64,000 bases of DNA from assembly GCF_017948485.1 (NCBI RefSeq), contig NZ_JAFFSX010000016.1:1-64000 (forward strand). Reading direction: 5' to 3'. Of this stretch, positions 19,076-27,592 are shown in pieces. Position 1 is the first letter of the stretch. Every line of letters starts with the position of its first letter. The position numbers and the translations under genes were made by a program. This DNA is from Streptomyces sp. GESEQ-35 (lineage in GTDB: Bacteria; Actinomycetota; Actinomycetes; Streptomycetales; Streptomycetaceae). Below the pieces are notes generated by a model. That model saw only the letters and a program-made list of their open reading frames with translations. It ran no database searches and was not told the origin of the DNA.

Positions 19076-19467
19076 AGCGAGGCTCCTTTCCTGCCGGAAC
19101 GGGACGGCGTCGAACCACGTCCGGCGCTCGTGTCGGCGGCCCCGGTGAGGGATCGCGTCCAGGTCAGACGCTAGATCCGGCAGGGGCGGGGAAGAAGGTC
19201 ACATCACAAAGACCCATGGCCGCATAGCCGTTCTTGATGGGTCAGACGGGTCCGCGCGAACGGCTGCGCGGCGCGCCAGGACGCACGAGACCCCGGTCCT
19301 GGATCTCGACGGCGGAGCCGACCTTTCGCTCAGGGGGCGGGCGCGGGTCCGTGAACGCGCGGGTGTCTGCCCGGGGCGTGCACCGCTGTCGCTGCCTGCT
19401 CCCTGAACAAGGGCAGGCCACCTGATGCGGCTGCTGGAGGGCGAGTTCAGGTGCTGCCCTGAGTAGG
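19076..19467. other. Intergenic region upstream of pxpA
   Basis: About 390 bp lie between the pxpA start and the 3' end of the broken Clp-N gene. No credible gene is present. The promoter of the minus-strand catabolic cluster is expected close to 19076-19200, where the local GC is lower (CATCACAAAGACCCATGG region). I cannot name an operator. Confidence 0.5.
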
Positions 19468-19886
19468 TCAGGGTTCCCTGACTGCTGCGGCCACCGTCGC
19501 TCGTAGGTCGGCCGTGTTCACCCCTATGCCCTCGAGCAGCGTGGTGGCGCGTTCGTCATGGTCAAGGATGAGCGCGAGCATGTGAGCAGAGGTGAAGGGC
19601 TTCTTGGTGAGGCTTTGCGAGAGGTGGAGGATCTTCTCCATCGAAGGCGACCAGGGCAGTTCCCGGGCGCGGGTGATGCTCCTGGGGCGTCCGGGGTGTC
19701 CAGTGCTGTGTGGACCGTCTCGTAGTTGGCGCCCGCGGAGTCCAGGAGTTGACGGGCAGGGCTCTCGTGGTGGGCGATGCTCAGAAGTACGTGGGTGGCC
19801 GATACGGTCGCGTGGCCCAACGACCGTGCCTCGGCAACGGATTTGGCGATGTCTCGCACAGAGTGCTCGGTCATTGACTCGGGCAT
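19468..19886 (-). pseudogene. Clp N-terminal-domain protein, frameshifted
   Basis: Two frames together encode a Clp-N double repeat. The first half (from ATG 19886 or 19874) reads SVRDIAKSVAEARSLG and HVLLSIAHHESPARQLLDSAG. The second half, in another frame, reads KPFTSAHMLALILDHDERA and ends in VAAAVREP. The frames join near 19670-19690 within a run of G residues. Intact homologues are small stand-alone Clp-N proteins whose function is unclear. A sequencing error at the G run is the alternative to decay. Confidence 0.75.
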
Positions 19887-19935
19887 GGAGGTCAGCATTC
19901 GCCAGAAGCGCCTCGGCGTCCACCGGATGCGTGCA

Positions 19936-20064
19936 TCACGCGGTGAGGTCGTACTCCTGCCTGCTGGGTGTGGGGTAGAGGCGTTCGTGCTCGCGCGCGG
20001 TGTGGAAGCGCCAGTAGGGGGCGAGGTCACCCCGCTCCTCCAGCAGACCGATCACCGAGGGCAT
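19936..20064 (-). pseudogene. Short ORF, probable C-terminal scrap of a larger gene
   Basis: An ATG at 20064 opens 42 codons ending at 19936, including ERGDLAPYWRFHTAREHERL. Codon third positions are GC-rich and the residue pattern looks like the end of a real protein. I do not recognise the family; a faint likeness to transposase C-termini is the best guess. It lies just outside the proposed left end of the mobile element. Confidence 0.35.
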
Positions 20065-20160
20065 CCCTGGACCTCCACCACCGCGACGACACGACGCCCC
20101 CTGCCTGCCACGGAACCCACGACGCCATGCCTGACCAGCGGAAAGTCATTGGGCGTCAAG

Positions 20161-20237
20161 ACCGCAGGTCAGGACGGCTTGGCGACCGGTTCAAGGATGG
20201 CAACCCTCTGCACATGATGCGTCATCGGAAAGATGTC
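20161..20237 (-). other. Left attachment site: displaced 3' end of a TrmA-type gene
   Basis: The minus strand reads DIFPMTHHVQRVAILEPVA and ends in a TGA at 20169-20171, with a stop codon in frame shortly upstream, so it is only the last 25 or so codons of a gene. The same segment ends the intact methyltransferase at 34344-34420. The two copies match at 62 of 77 positions, and share an identical 15-bp core CACATGATGCGTCAT (20211-20225 and 34394-34408). The likeness continues beyond the stop codon, which a chance protein motif would not explain. Confidence 0.75.
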
Positions 20238-20310
20238 AGCCTGAACGAGTCACGGGAAAGGCAAGGTCAGGACCTGTTTCTCGGCTCGCTGCCCCGCGTG
20301 CGGGCGCCCA

Positions 20311-20329
20311 GAGCGTCAAACGAGCGTCA
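20311..20329. repeat. GAGCGTCA direct repeats, left arm
   Basis: Two copies of GAGCGTCA start at 20311 and 20322, 11 bp apart, about 86 bp inside the left core. The 20-bp block matches the right-arm block at 34247 at 19 of 20 positions. They look like arm-type binding sites for an integrase or excisionase. Confidence 0.65.
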
Positions 20330-20467
20330 CGGCCGACTGCCCGTCCCTCCTCTTCGGGGGAACAGGCTGCCACGACCAGCTCCCTTCCACGAGCCGCTCC
20401 CACTCAGTCCGGACGCAGGCTCGCACATCATGGCCCTGACCGCTTCTCCGGCCGCCATAATGGAGTC

Positions 20468-20860
20468 ATGCCTTCCAGCCCACAGCACCCCGCACCCACG
20501 CCGAGCGACCTCTCGGGCGCGGTCGCCGAGGACCTCGCGCTGTACCGGGAGAAGTTCCGGCGGCGTTTGCCGGAGTCGCTGGACGAGTTGCACGGCCCGA
20601 CCCAGGGGATCGTGGAGCTGCCACTGCACATGGCCTGGTCGGGGATGACCTCGTACGACATGAGCAAGCCCCGCCAGCGCATGGGCCTGTACCGCACCGT
20701 CCTGCACGAGGGCCTGCGCAACGACCTGCCCCGCTACCTCAACCAGGACCTGCTCCTCCAGCTGTGGCCGGTGCTGCGCACACTCGTCGGTCGCACCGTG
20801 CGCGCCGTATGGGAAGACGCCTTTCCCCAACTCGCCTCCCGCACGCGGGCAGCCGCGTGA
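20468..20860 (+). CDS. Partner (putative antitoxin/regulator) of the AbiEii-like toxin
   Basis: The 130-residue protein has no domain I can name. It is mainly helical, with YREKFRRRLPESLDELHG, a HMAWSGMTSYD stretch and PRQRMGLYRTVL. It ends in a GTGA overlap with the nucleotidyltransferase gene, so the two are translationally coupled. A piece of this gene is also found attached to a decayed toxin at 8336. Antitoxin or regulator is inferred from position only. Confidence 0.65.
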   Translation: MPSSPQHPAPTPSDLSGAVAEDLALYREKFRRRLPESLDELHGPTQGIVELPLHMAWSGMTSYDMSKPRQRMGLYRTVLHEGLRNDLPRYLNQDLLLQLWPVLRTLVGRTVRAVWEDAFPQLASRTRAAA

Positions 20861-21534
20861 CGGACATGCCGGAGCTGCATACGCGGCTCCTGGCGGATGT
20901 GATCGCGCTCGGCTCGCCGTATCCCCTGGTCCTCACCGGCGGATATGCCGTGCGGGCGCACCGCCTCGTGAACCGCCCCAGCCAGGACCTCGATGTCGCC
21001 ACCGAGAACCCGGCGCCCATGGCCGACATCGCCGCCACGCTCCGCGCCGGCCTGGAAGCCCGCGGCTGGAAGGTGCACGCGCTGGAGACCGCACCGCTGT
21101 CCGCCCGCTTCACCGTGACCGACCAGGCCACCGGGCAGGAGTGCGAAGTCGACATCCTCAAGGAGATCTTCTGGCGGCCGGTCGCCCAGAGCCCGTACGG
21201 ACCCGTCCTCGCGGAGGAGGACGTGATCGGGACCAAGGTCCGCGCCCTCGCCGACCGCGGAGCGCCCCGCGACCTGATCGACGTGTTCGCAGCCTCCCGC
21301 CGCTGGACCAATGCCGAACTCGAGGAGTTCGGCCGCCGCCACGCCCGTGGCCGCTTCGAGCGCGAGGACCTGCAGGCTAACCTCACGGGCGCCGAGTGGA
21401 CCGACGACGAAGCCTTCGCCGCCTATGGAATCGATGACGCCACCATCACCGCGCTTCGCGCTTGGGCTGTGGCGTGGGCCGATGACCTCGCGACCCGGCT
21501 CCTGGAAGAGGCCGATGATCCGGACATCGACTGA
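20857..21534 (+). CDS. Nucleotidyltransferase, AbiEii/AbiGii toxin-like
   Basis: The 225-residue protein has the nucleotidyltransferase signature TGGYAVRAHRL followed by PSQDLDVAT, with the expected Gly-Gly and two Asp residues, and a third acidic position in ECEVDILKE. This matches the DUF1814/AbiEii group, which adds nucleotides to tRNA or modifies protein targets in type IV toxin systems. GTG 20857 is chosen because it overlaps the partner stop as GTGA and a longer frame has no ribosome site. It is likely an addiction or phage-defence gene of the element. Confidence 0.82.
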   Translation: MTDMPELHTRLLADVIALGSPYPLVLTGGYAVRAHRLVNRPSQDLDVATENPAPMADIAATLRAGLEARGWKVHALETAPLSARFTVTDQATGQECEVDILKEIFWRPVAQSPYGPVLAEEDVIGTKVRALADRGAPRDLIDVFAASRRWTNAELEEFGRRHARGRFEREDLQANLTGAEWTDDEAFAAYGIDDATITALRAWAVAWADDLATRLLEEADDPDID

Positions 21535-21655
21535 TCACGCCCGAACCCTCACACGGCTCTAGCCACCCAGACGGGCTACGAAACGCGGCAACACCCAGCC
21601 TCTGCCGCCTATCGTGACGCTCCTCCCTGCACTGAGCCGAGCGGAGTCCTGGCCC

Positions 21656-23112
21656 GTGAAGTGCGCATTGTCGGAGAAGCAAGCCGCGATGCTGCGAGAG
21701 ATCGCGGCTGCTTCTGAGGCCGTGGTTCTCCCGCCAAAGGCCATCCATACGGCTGCGGCGCTTGAGAAGCGCGGATTGATCAAGAGAACGTGGCGCAGCA
21801 GCGGGCCACCCGTCACGGTCGTCACGGCGGACGGCCGCTACTACCTCAAGTACGGCAAGCACCCTCGCGGAGTACAGGCAGCAAAGGAACGGCTGGAAGA
21901 AGACGCCGACGAAGCTGCCCGTGCCCCGCCGACGGAGTCGAGCTGATCTCCCTGCTGCGCTCCGCCTCGGAGAAGATCACGGTCCCCGATCCCGCTCCTC
22001 AGACGAGGGGGCGGTGGCGGGCTGCCTACTACGACGCGCTGCACCACGGTCACGTGCCGGAGGGGCACCAGCTGCGCTGGTCCGGACGGCAGCGAGGCGA
22101 CTGCGTCTTCGCGCTGGTCGACGAGGAAGCCGAGAAGGCGGCCCAGTCTCCACCGGTGCCAGCCGTCGACGTGCCCGAGAGCGTGGGCCGCCCTCACCGT
22201 CTGGTCCGCGCGACGCGCAAGGCGCTCGGCAGGTCCCGGACCGTGGTCGACACCCGGGGCAAGCCCGAGGTCATCCCCCTGTACCTGTCACGTCCGCTGG
22301 TCGACCGAGCTCTGCGGATCATGCACTCTCTCCTGACCGAAGCCGAGAACCGTGGCCATGCCGTGGAGAGCCGGACCGATCTCGACCACGGGGATGCGGT
22401 GCACACGGTCGCCATCGTCATCCACGGCCGGGCCTTCCCCCTCGCCCTCACGGAACGGACGACCAAGGTCCCGCACGAGCCGACTGCCCAGGAGATCCGC
22501 CGACAGCAGCGCGGTCCCTGGACGCGGCCACCCACGGACGACGAGAAGTTCGACAGGCGTCTGGCGATCGGCGCACCGGTCAGAAGCCGGTATGAGCATG
22601 CGTTCTCGTACAGCGATGGCGCCCGATGGACCCTGGAGTCCCGGCTGGGGCGCCTGCTGCAGAAGCTCGAGCACCTGGCGGCAGAAGCCGAGCGCCAACA
22701 GCGGGAGCGGGAGAAGGAGCTCCGCGAAGCCGAGCAGCGGCACCGCTGGTACGCAGCCATTGCGCAGGCACGCGAACAACAGGTCGAGCGGCACCGGGCG
22801 AAGGTCCTGACCGAGCAAGTGAGGGCGTGGCAGCAGGCTCTGGAGATCCGCTCCTTCTGCCACGCTGCCCGGGCACGAGTCGGCGACGCACCGATTCCGG
22901 CGGACGAGGTCGAATGGCTGGAGTGGGCCGAAGGCTACGCGGCGCGGACCGACCCGCTTTGCTCGACACTGCGAACTCCGCCGGATCCCCCAGCCAATCG
23001 TGAGGCGCTGCACGAACTACTGAAGGGCAACCCGCACACATACCCTTGGCCGTTCGACGCCCAGGATCACTGGATCCTTCCTGAGACAGATCCAGCCGAC
23101 CAGCACCTGTGA
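21656..23112 (+). pseudogene. Conserved actinobacterial hypothetical protein split by a frameshift
   Basis: Two frames carry one protein. The 5' part (GTG 21656 to stop 21946) is a winged-helix-like segment with LSEKQAAMLREIA, AALEKRGLI and VTADGRYYLKYGKHP. The 3' part has no proper start; its matching sequence resumes as DGVELISLLRSA near 21934 and runs to 23112 with a coiled coil (about 22660-22830, EAERQQREREKELREAEQRH). Joining the frames near 21915-21930 gives one continuous product of about 480 residues. I recall similar full-length Streptomyces proteins of unknown function. It is either a decayed gene or a sequencing indel. Confidence 0.7.
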
Positions 23113-23123
23113 CCCGCAAACGA

Positions 23124-23154
23124 CTCCGCCCCGTCCGTTGAGGACAGGGCGGAG
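23124..23154. terminator. Hairpin terminator between convergent genes
   Basis: The arms CTCCGCCC-C-GTCC and GGAC-A-GGGCGGAG pair with one mismatch around a 5-base loop. It sits between the hypothetical gene (plus) and the integrase (minus). Confidence 0.6.
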
Positions 23155-23160
23155 GAACGT

Positions 23161-23757
23161 TCATGCGGCTACGGTCAGCGGAACGTCGAGACGTTCCCAG
23201 GCTCCGAGGACGGCCTTGTGGGCGTCCGGTTGCAGGTGGGCGTAGCGCTGGGTGGTCTGGAAGCTCTCGTGGCCTAGGAGGTGCTGGACCTCGTAGAGGG
23301 AGACTCCCTTCTGGACCAGCCACGAGGCACAGGTGTGGCGCATGGAGTGCGGCGGGTAGTGCGGGACGAGCTGCTGCTCGCCGTCGGAGTCGAAGTAGTG
23401 GGCACCTTCAACGGTGGGCCACCAGGTCTGCCGACGCCAGTTGCTGTCGGCTAGGAGGCGTCCGGCACGGCCCTTGGTGATGGTGGTGAAGACCACGGCG
23501 TCCCGGTCGAGCCGGTGGATATGGCGTTCGAGTGCCTCCAGGACGTGGGGCGGGAAGGGGACCTCCCGGCGGCTCTTGGAGCTCTTCGGGTACTCCTTGA
23601 TACCGCTCTTGGTGTTGACCTCCACCACGAACAGGCGCGAGCGACGTGCGTCGATGCGGTGGCGATGCAGGCCGGAGAGTTCTCCCCAGCGCAGTCCGGT
23701 GTAGAAGCCGAGCAGGCACATTGTCCGCCACGCGGCGGGGAGTTCATCCAGGATCCG
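23161..23757 (-). pseudogene. Tyrosine site-specific integrase, C-terminal catalytic part only
   Basis: The remaining ~190 residues hold the full catalytic set of a phage-type tyrosine recombinase: arginine in TGLRWGELSGL, HSMRHT (H-x-x-R), histidine in LLGHES and the nucleophile tyrosine in QRYAHL. The N-terminal arm-binding and core-binding domains are missing. Upstream of about 23757 the frame runs into sequence unlike an integrase (the adjoining frame reads RLRFKELELDAAHEVEAAA). The remnant lies about 3 kb from the left attachment site and its orientation fits an integrase that once moved this element. Confidence 0.8.
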
Positions 23758-23911
23758 GCGTGGGGAACGACGCCTTGAGCGGCGGCCTCAACCTCGTGAG
23801 CGGCATCCAATTCAAGTTCCTTGAAGCGCAGTCGCGGATGATTGAGATCGCCGCGGCAGCCAGCGGCCCGGCATACGGCCCGGGCCGCCCGCGTCTCAGC
23901 CGTAGAGTCGG

Positions 23912-24360
23912 TCATAGCTGCCCTCCATACTTCCGCTGTGACGGCGGCGTCGGGACCTGATGGGTTCGCGTGTCGGGCGCTTCGTCGGCTGGGTGGATGA
24001 TCTGGTCGGGGACGGTCCAGTGGGCGATCGGGGAACGGGTGTAGCGGGCGGAGTGCGTGGTCCACTCGATCAGGCCCGCATTGAAGTCGTTCAGGGCCGT
24101 CAGGTAGGCGCGTATGTGCGGTTGGCGGCCGAGGGACGTCCGCAGGAGTTGGCTCTGGGTGTTGTCGTAGGCGTCCATGACCTGCTCGAACAGGCACAAG
24201 GCATCGGGGAGGGCATCAGCAGGGGTGCACCGGTGCTCGGCGGCGAGGACGGCAAGGAGGTTTTCCGTCTCCCCGTCGGCAAGTTCCCGGGGACAGAGAG
24301 GATGTCCTGTACGAGGATGGTGCGGTCTACGTCCAATGAATACGCCGCATACCTGCTGCC
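23912..24360 (-). pseudogene. Class I terpene synthase, C-terminal fragment, frameshifted
   Basis: In one frame the minus strand reads YAAYSLDVDRTILVQDILS; near 24300 it shifts and continues ELADGETENLLAVLAAEH, then LNDFNAGLIEWTTHSARYT. QDILS followed by PRE resembles the metal-binding NSE motif of terpene cyclases, and the W...S.RY ending is typical of them. The N-terminal half with the DDxxD motif is absent. It is a scrap inside the mobile element. Confidence 0.5.
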
Positions 24361-24705
24361 CTGCGTCTTCCCTATCGCTCGTGGGCCTCACCAGCGCACA
24401 GGTGCACGGGCGGCAATCCCAGACCATGCGCACTCGCACCGTCGTAAACCACAGCAGTGGCTCCAGACCACGAGCGCGTCCAAAGGCTTTGACGTGACGC
24501 TTTCTAACGTCTTGTCGACCGCCTCCGGCGTCATATCCGAAACGGGCGCGGGCGGGCACAGCAGTGGATTACGCAAGGCGAGTCGAACATCTGCCCGGTT
24601 TTACCGCGGACCCGACGGTGCCAGTCGGATCCCGCGAGAGCCGGTCCTGATCCGGGCCAGCCCACGCGGACGTCGTCCCCCGGTCAATCGGTCGGATTCG
24701 GCCCC

Positions 24706-24933
24706 TTAGCAGCCCCCTTTGAGGCCCCGGACGCTGACGGAGTCGATTGCGCACCGCGACCAGTCCAGCTCGCTGGCGGGCCCGAGCTCATCGAAGGTGA
24801 CACTGTGCAGGCTAGCCCGGACGGGGTCCTTGGACCACTGCCGGTAGACGGCGGGCCAGGCCAGCCCGAACACCGGCGGCAACTGCCGCCAGGAGCCGCC
24901 GGAGGTGGCTACGAAGATGATCGCTGCAGGCAC
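24706..24933 (-). pseudogene. IS5-family (DUF4096) transposase fragment
   Basis: The frame reads PAAIIFVATSGGSWRQLPPV, then DELGPASELDWSRCAIDSV, which are the N-terminal and first catalytic-Asp regions of IS5-group transposases. It is cut off at both ends, ending in GGC and a stop. It is a longer copy of the segment found at 5481-5591. Confidence 0.75.
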
Positions 24934-25112
24934 TCGCGGTCTTCGACTCTACGTCGCCCACTGCCCTGCGGGCGTGCGACCACCATCTCCGGGGCACCAC
25001 CTGTCACCGGGCTGGACATCACTGTGCGCAATGCCAGCCCGGCAAGCTGCATAAAGGAGCAGGCCGCCGAGCAGGTGTGCGCCTGTTTGCGCTGTGTGCG
25101 GCTGACGCTCGG
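24934..25112. other. Short non-coding gap
   Basis: I see no gene or clear signal in these 180 bp between the transposase scrap and the 3' end of the thioesterase gene. Confidence 0.4.
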
Positions 25113-25967
25113 TTACCCACATGCACGATCAGTGGTGCAGGCATCGGCCAGGTCGTGGGTGAGCTGGTGGACGAGTGCGTCAGTGTGATCGGCCGGATAG
25201 GTGTGGGCTCCTGGGAACAGGCGTGGAGTGGCGGGTGTGGTGACCAGTTCGTTCCAAGCCGTCAGGCTGCTGGTGTCGGTGATCGGGTCGTGGGTGCCGC
25301 CGTAGAGGGCCAGGGGAAGGTCGAGCGGGGTTTCCTCACGTGAGTGGCGGTAGTGCATGAGGAGCAGCAGGTCGGCGAGGATCGGAGTGCACAGGGCGGC
25401 AGCCATGGGCGTGTGGATCAGGTTTTCGGGGAGCGGGCCGATGAGGTCGGTCAGGCCGGCCAGCCCCGCGGCAAGGCGGGCTGGCAGGGCTGCGGTGTAC
25501 AGGCCCAGGTGCGGGGCGGGCAGCGCTGACAAGGCCAGCAGGTGAGGGGTGCGGTTCTTGCTGTGCCGTAGGGAGCATGTGGCCAGGTACGCCATGAGTG
25601 CTCCCACGCTGTGCCCGAACACGGCGAATGGCCGTGGGTCATGGCAGCGGTCGATGGCTTCCGCAATGTCGGCGGCGAGCCGGCGTGGATCGGTCTGTGA
25701 CGGTTCGCCACTGCGCTGCCCGCGTCCGGGGAGCGAGAAGGAGCAGATGTCCAACTCAGCCGGAGCGCAGCGGGTCCACGGCGCGTAGTACTCGGGGCCG
25801 CAGCCGGACGGCGGCAGGCAGTACACGCGCAGCCGGGCGCGGGTTCTCCCGGTCAGCTGGACAGTCGTCACCGAGCTGTGGTTTGCGTCGGCGGCGCTGT
25901 TGCATACGGGGTGTGGTGACGCGGGCAGGGCAGGCACCGTCCTACTCATCATCGGGTTGTGCATCAT
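25113..25967 (-). CDS. Type II thioesterase (alpha/beta hydrolase)
   Basis: The thioesterase has nucleophile S120 in FGHSVGA, an aspartate in GGTHDPITD and a C-terminal histidine in FPGAHTYPADH. Such enzymes remove wrong acyl groups from carrier proteins in PKS/NRPS/FAS-like systems. The first ~32 residues look non-conserved, so a GTG at 25871 may be the true start. It is the last gene of a minus-strand run with a ketosynthase and an ACP, which are its likely partners. Confidence 0.88.
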   Translation of the reverse strand: MMHNPMMSRTVPALPASPHPVCNSAADANHSSVTTVQLTGRTRARLRVYCLPPSGCGPEYYAPWTRCAPAELDICSFSLPGRGQRSGEPSQTDPRRLAADIAEAIDRCHDPRPFAVFGHSVGALMAYLATCSLRHSKNRTPHLLALSALPAPHLGLYTAALPARLAAGLAGLTDLIGPLPENLIHTPMAAALCTPILADLLLLMHYRHSREETPLDLPLALYGGTHDPITDTSSLTAWNELVTTPATPRLFPGAHTYPADHTDALVHQLTHDLADACTTDRACG

Positions 25968-26009
25968 TGTGGTAATGCCTGGGGGCGTTGTCCGGGTTGC
26001 CGGTGGCCG

Positions 26010-27242
26010 TCAGGGCTGGGTGAAGATGAGGGTGGCGTTCTGGCTGCCGAATCCTGCGGAGGTGCTGGCGACGGCCTGCACGTGGGCACGGCGTGGTGTC
26101 TTGGCGACGACGTCCAGGTCGATATCGGGGTCACAGCGTTCGTGGTTGGCGGTGGGCGGGATGGTCTGGTGTTCGAGGCTCAGCACGCTGACGGCTGCTT
26201 CGATGGCTCCGGCAGCCCCGAGCGAGTGCCCGGTGATGCTCTTCACGGCGGTGACGGGTGGTGGTCGGCGGAACACCCGGTGCAGGGCGCCGGCTTCGGC
26301 CTGGTCGTTCAGACGGGTTGCTGTGCCGTGGGTGTTGACGTGGCTGATGTCCTCGGGAGTGAGTTCGGCGTCGCAGAGGGCCGCGCTCAGGCAGCGTGCC
26401 AGGCCCTCACCCTCGGGGTGGGGGACGGTGGGGTGGTGGCCTTCGGCGTTGGCGGCATACCCGGTCAGAAACGCCTTGGCGCGGGCGGAGCGAGCCCGCG
26501 CGTGGAGGGCGCTTTCCAGGACGAGGACGGCTGCGCCCTCGCCGAGGACGAACCCGTCCCGGTCCGCATCGAAGGGCCGGCAGGCGCCGGCCGGGTCGTG
26601 GTGCCTGGTGGACAGGGCGCCCATGCGGTGGAATGCGGCTGCCGCGAAGGGGCTGGTGCAGGGGGATTCGCTGCCGCCGGCCAGAGCGATGTCGCAGGCT
26701 CCGGAGCGGACCAGGTCCCGGGCGACTCCGATGGCGGTGGTGCCGGAGGCGCATGCCGTGCCCACGATGAAACTTGGTCCCAGGGCCCCGAGATGCAAAC
26801 TGACTTCTCCGGCTGCCATGTTCGGGGACGAACGGGCGATCGCCGTCGGTGACAGGGCGTGATAGGCGCGTTCGTGAAGTTTACGGAAGGTGACCATGCC
26901 CGTGTCGTTGCTGCTGGCCCCCACTCCCAGCACGACGGCGACGCGGGTGCCGTCCCAGGTGTCAGGGCACAGGGCGGCGTCGTGCACGGCCTCGCGGGCG
27001 GCCACCAGCGCCATCTGGGTGAAGCGGTCAAGCCGCCAGGCGGTGCGCCTGCCCAGCAGGTGGTCGGGGTCGAAATCCGGGACGCGGCAGGAGAACGCGA
27101 CGGGGGCTTCGGCGTCGGCCATGACGGGATCGACGGTGGCGGCCGACACCCCGGCACACAGGCCGGCCCACGTGGCGGCGGTTCCGATCCCCGCGGGGGT
27201 GACCAGGCCCATGCCGGTCACCGCTACATCGTGCTGTGCCAT
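26010..27242 (-). CDS. Beta-ketoacyl-ACP synthase (FabF/KS type)
   Basis: The 410-residue condensing enzyme has its catalytic cysteine about C164 in GTACASGT and both histidines in NTHGTAT and SITGHSLGAAG, so it is a complete elongating ketosynthase rather than a chain-length factor. The gate stretch AGFGSQNAT ends the protein as usual. ATG 27242 overlaps the ACP stop codon (TAATG), so the pair is coupled. The long frame extending to 27704 is spurious. It probably extends an ACP-bound acyl chain in a specialised lipid or polyketide route. Confidence 0.93.
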   Translation of the reverse strand: MAQHDVAVTGMGLVTPAGIGTAATWAGLCAGVSAATVDPVMADAEAPVAFSCRVPDFDPDHLLGRRTAWRLDRFTQMALVAAREAVHDAALCPDTWDGTRVAVVLGVGASSNDTGMVTFRKLHERAYHALSPTAIARSSPNMAAGEVSLHLGALGPSFIVGTACASGTTAIGVARDLVRSGACDIALAGGSESPCTSPFAAAAFHRMGALSTRHHDPAGACRPFDADRDGFVLGEGAAVLVLESALHARARSARAKAFLTGYAANAEGHHPTVPHPEGEGLARCLSAALCDAELTPEDISHVNTHGTATRLNDQAEAGALHRVFRRPPPVTAVKSITGHSLGAAGAIEAAVSVLSLEHQTIPPTANHERCDPDIDLDVVAKTPRRAHVQAVASTSAGFGSQNATLIFTQP

Positions 27243-27508
27243 TACTTGGTGCCCGCAGCCGCGGTGGGGGACTTGCGAGCCTGATCGAGGAAGTGCGAAG
27301 CCTGCTGGAGAGTGAGATCGGTGCTCAAGGCGGTGGCGTCTTGGGACAGCTGAAGTCCGGTGTCCTCCTCCAGGATGACGAGGAGTTCCACGAGGGTGAT
27401 CGAGTCCACCTCGAGGTCCTTGAAAGTGCGGTCCTCGCTGATCAACGCTTCGTCGATGCCGAAGTAGTCCCGGAGACGATCGCTGATCATTCGGTACGAG
27501 TCGGTCAT
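27242..27508 (-). CDS. Acyl carrier protein
   Basis: The 88-residue ACP has the phosphopantetheine serine about S36 in LEVDSITLVELL and an acidic helix II. ATG 27508 is preferred over 27556 because it gives a normal-length ACP. The C-terminus carries a short basic/alanine tail. It sits between the MMPL exporter and the ketosynthase and is likely the dedicated carrier for the desaturase, ketosynthase and thioesterase of this cluster. Confidence 0.92.
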   Translation of the reverse strand: MTDSYRMISDRLRDYFGIDEALISEDRTFKDLEVDSITLVELLVILEEDTGLQLSQDATALSTDLTLQQASHFLDQARKSPTAAAGTK

Positions 27509-27592
27509 CGACGTTTCCTTCACCGGATCTGTGGGGGGAGGAGGGAAGCGTGGCATGGGCCAGGGCGAGGCAGCCTGACTGCGGGCGGCGGG

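Noticed and set aside
20161..20237. tRNA gene as integration target
   Set aside because: The segment folds poorly as a tRNA and translates as the TrmA C-terminus; no CCA/T-loop pattern is seen.
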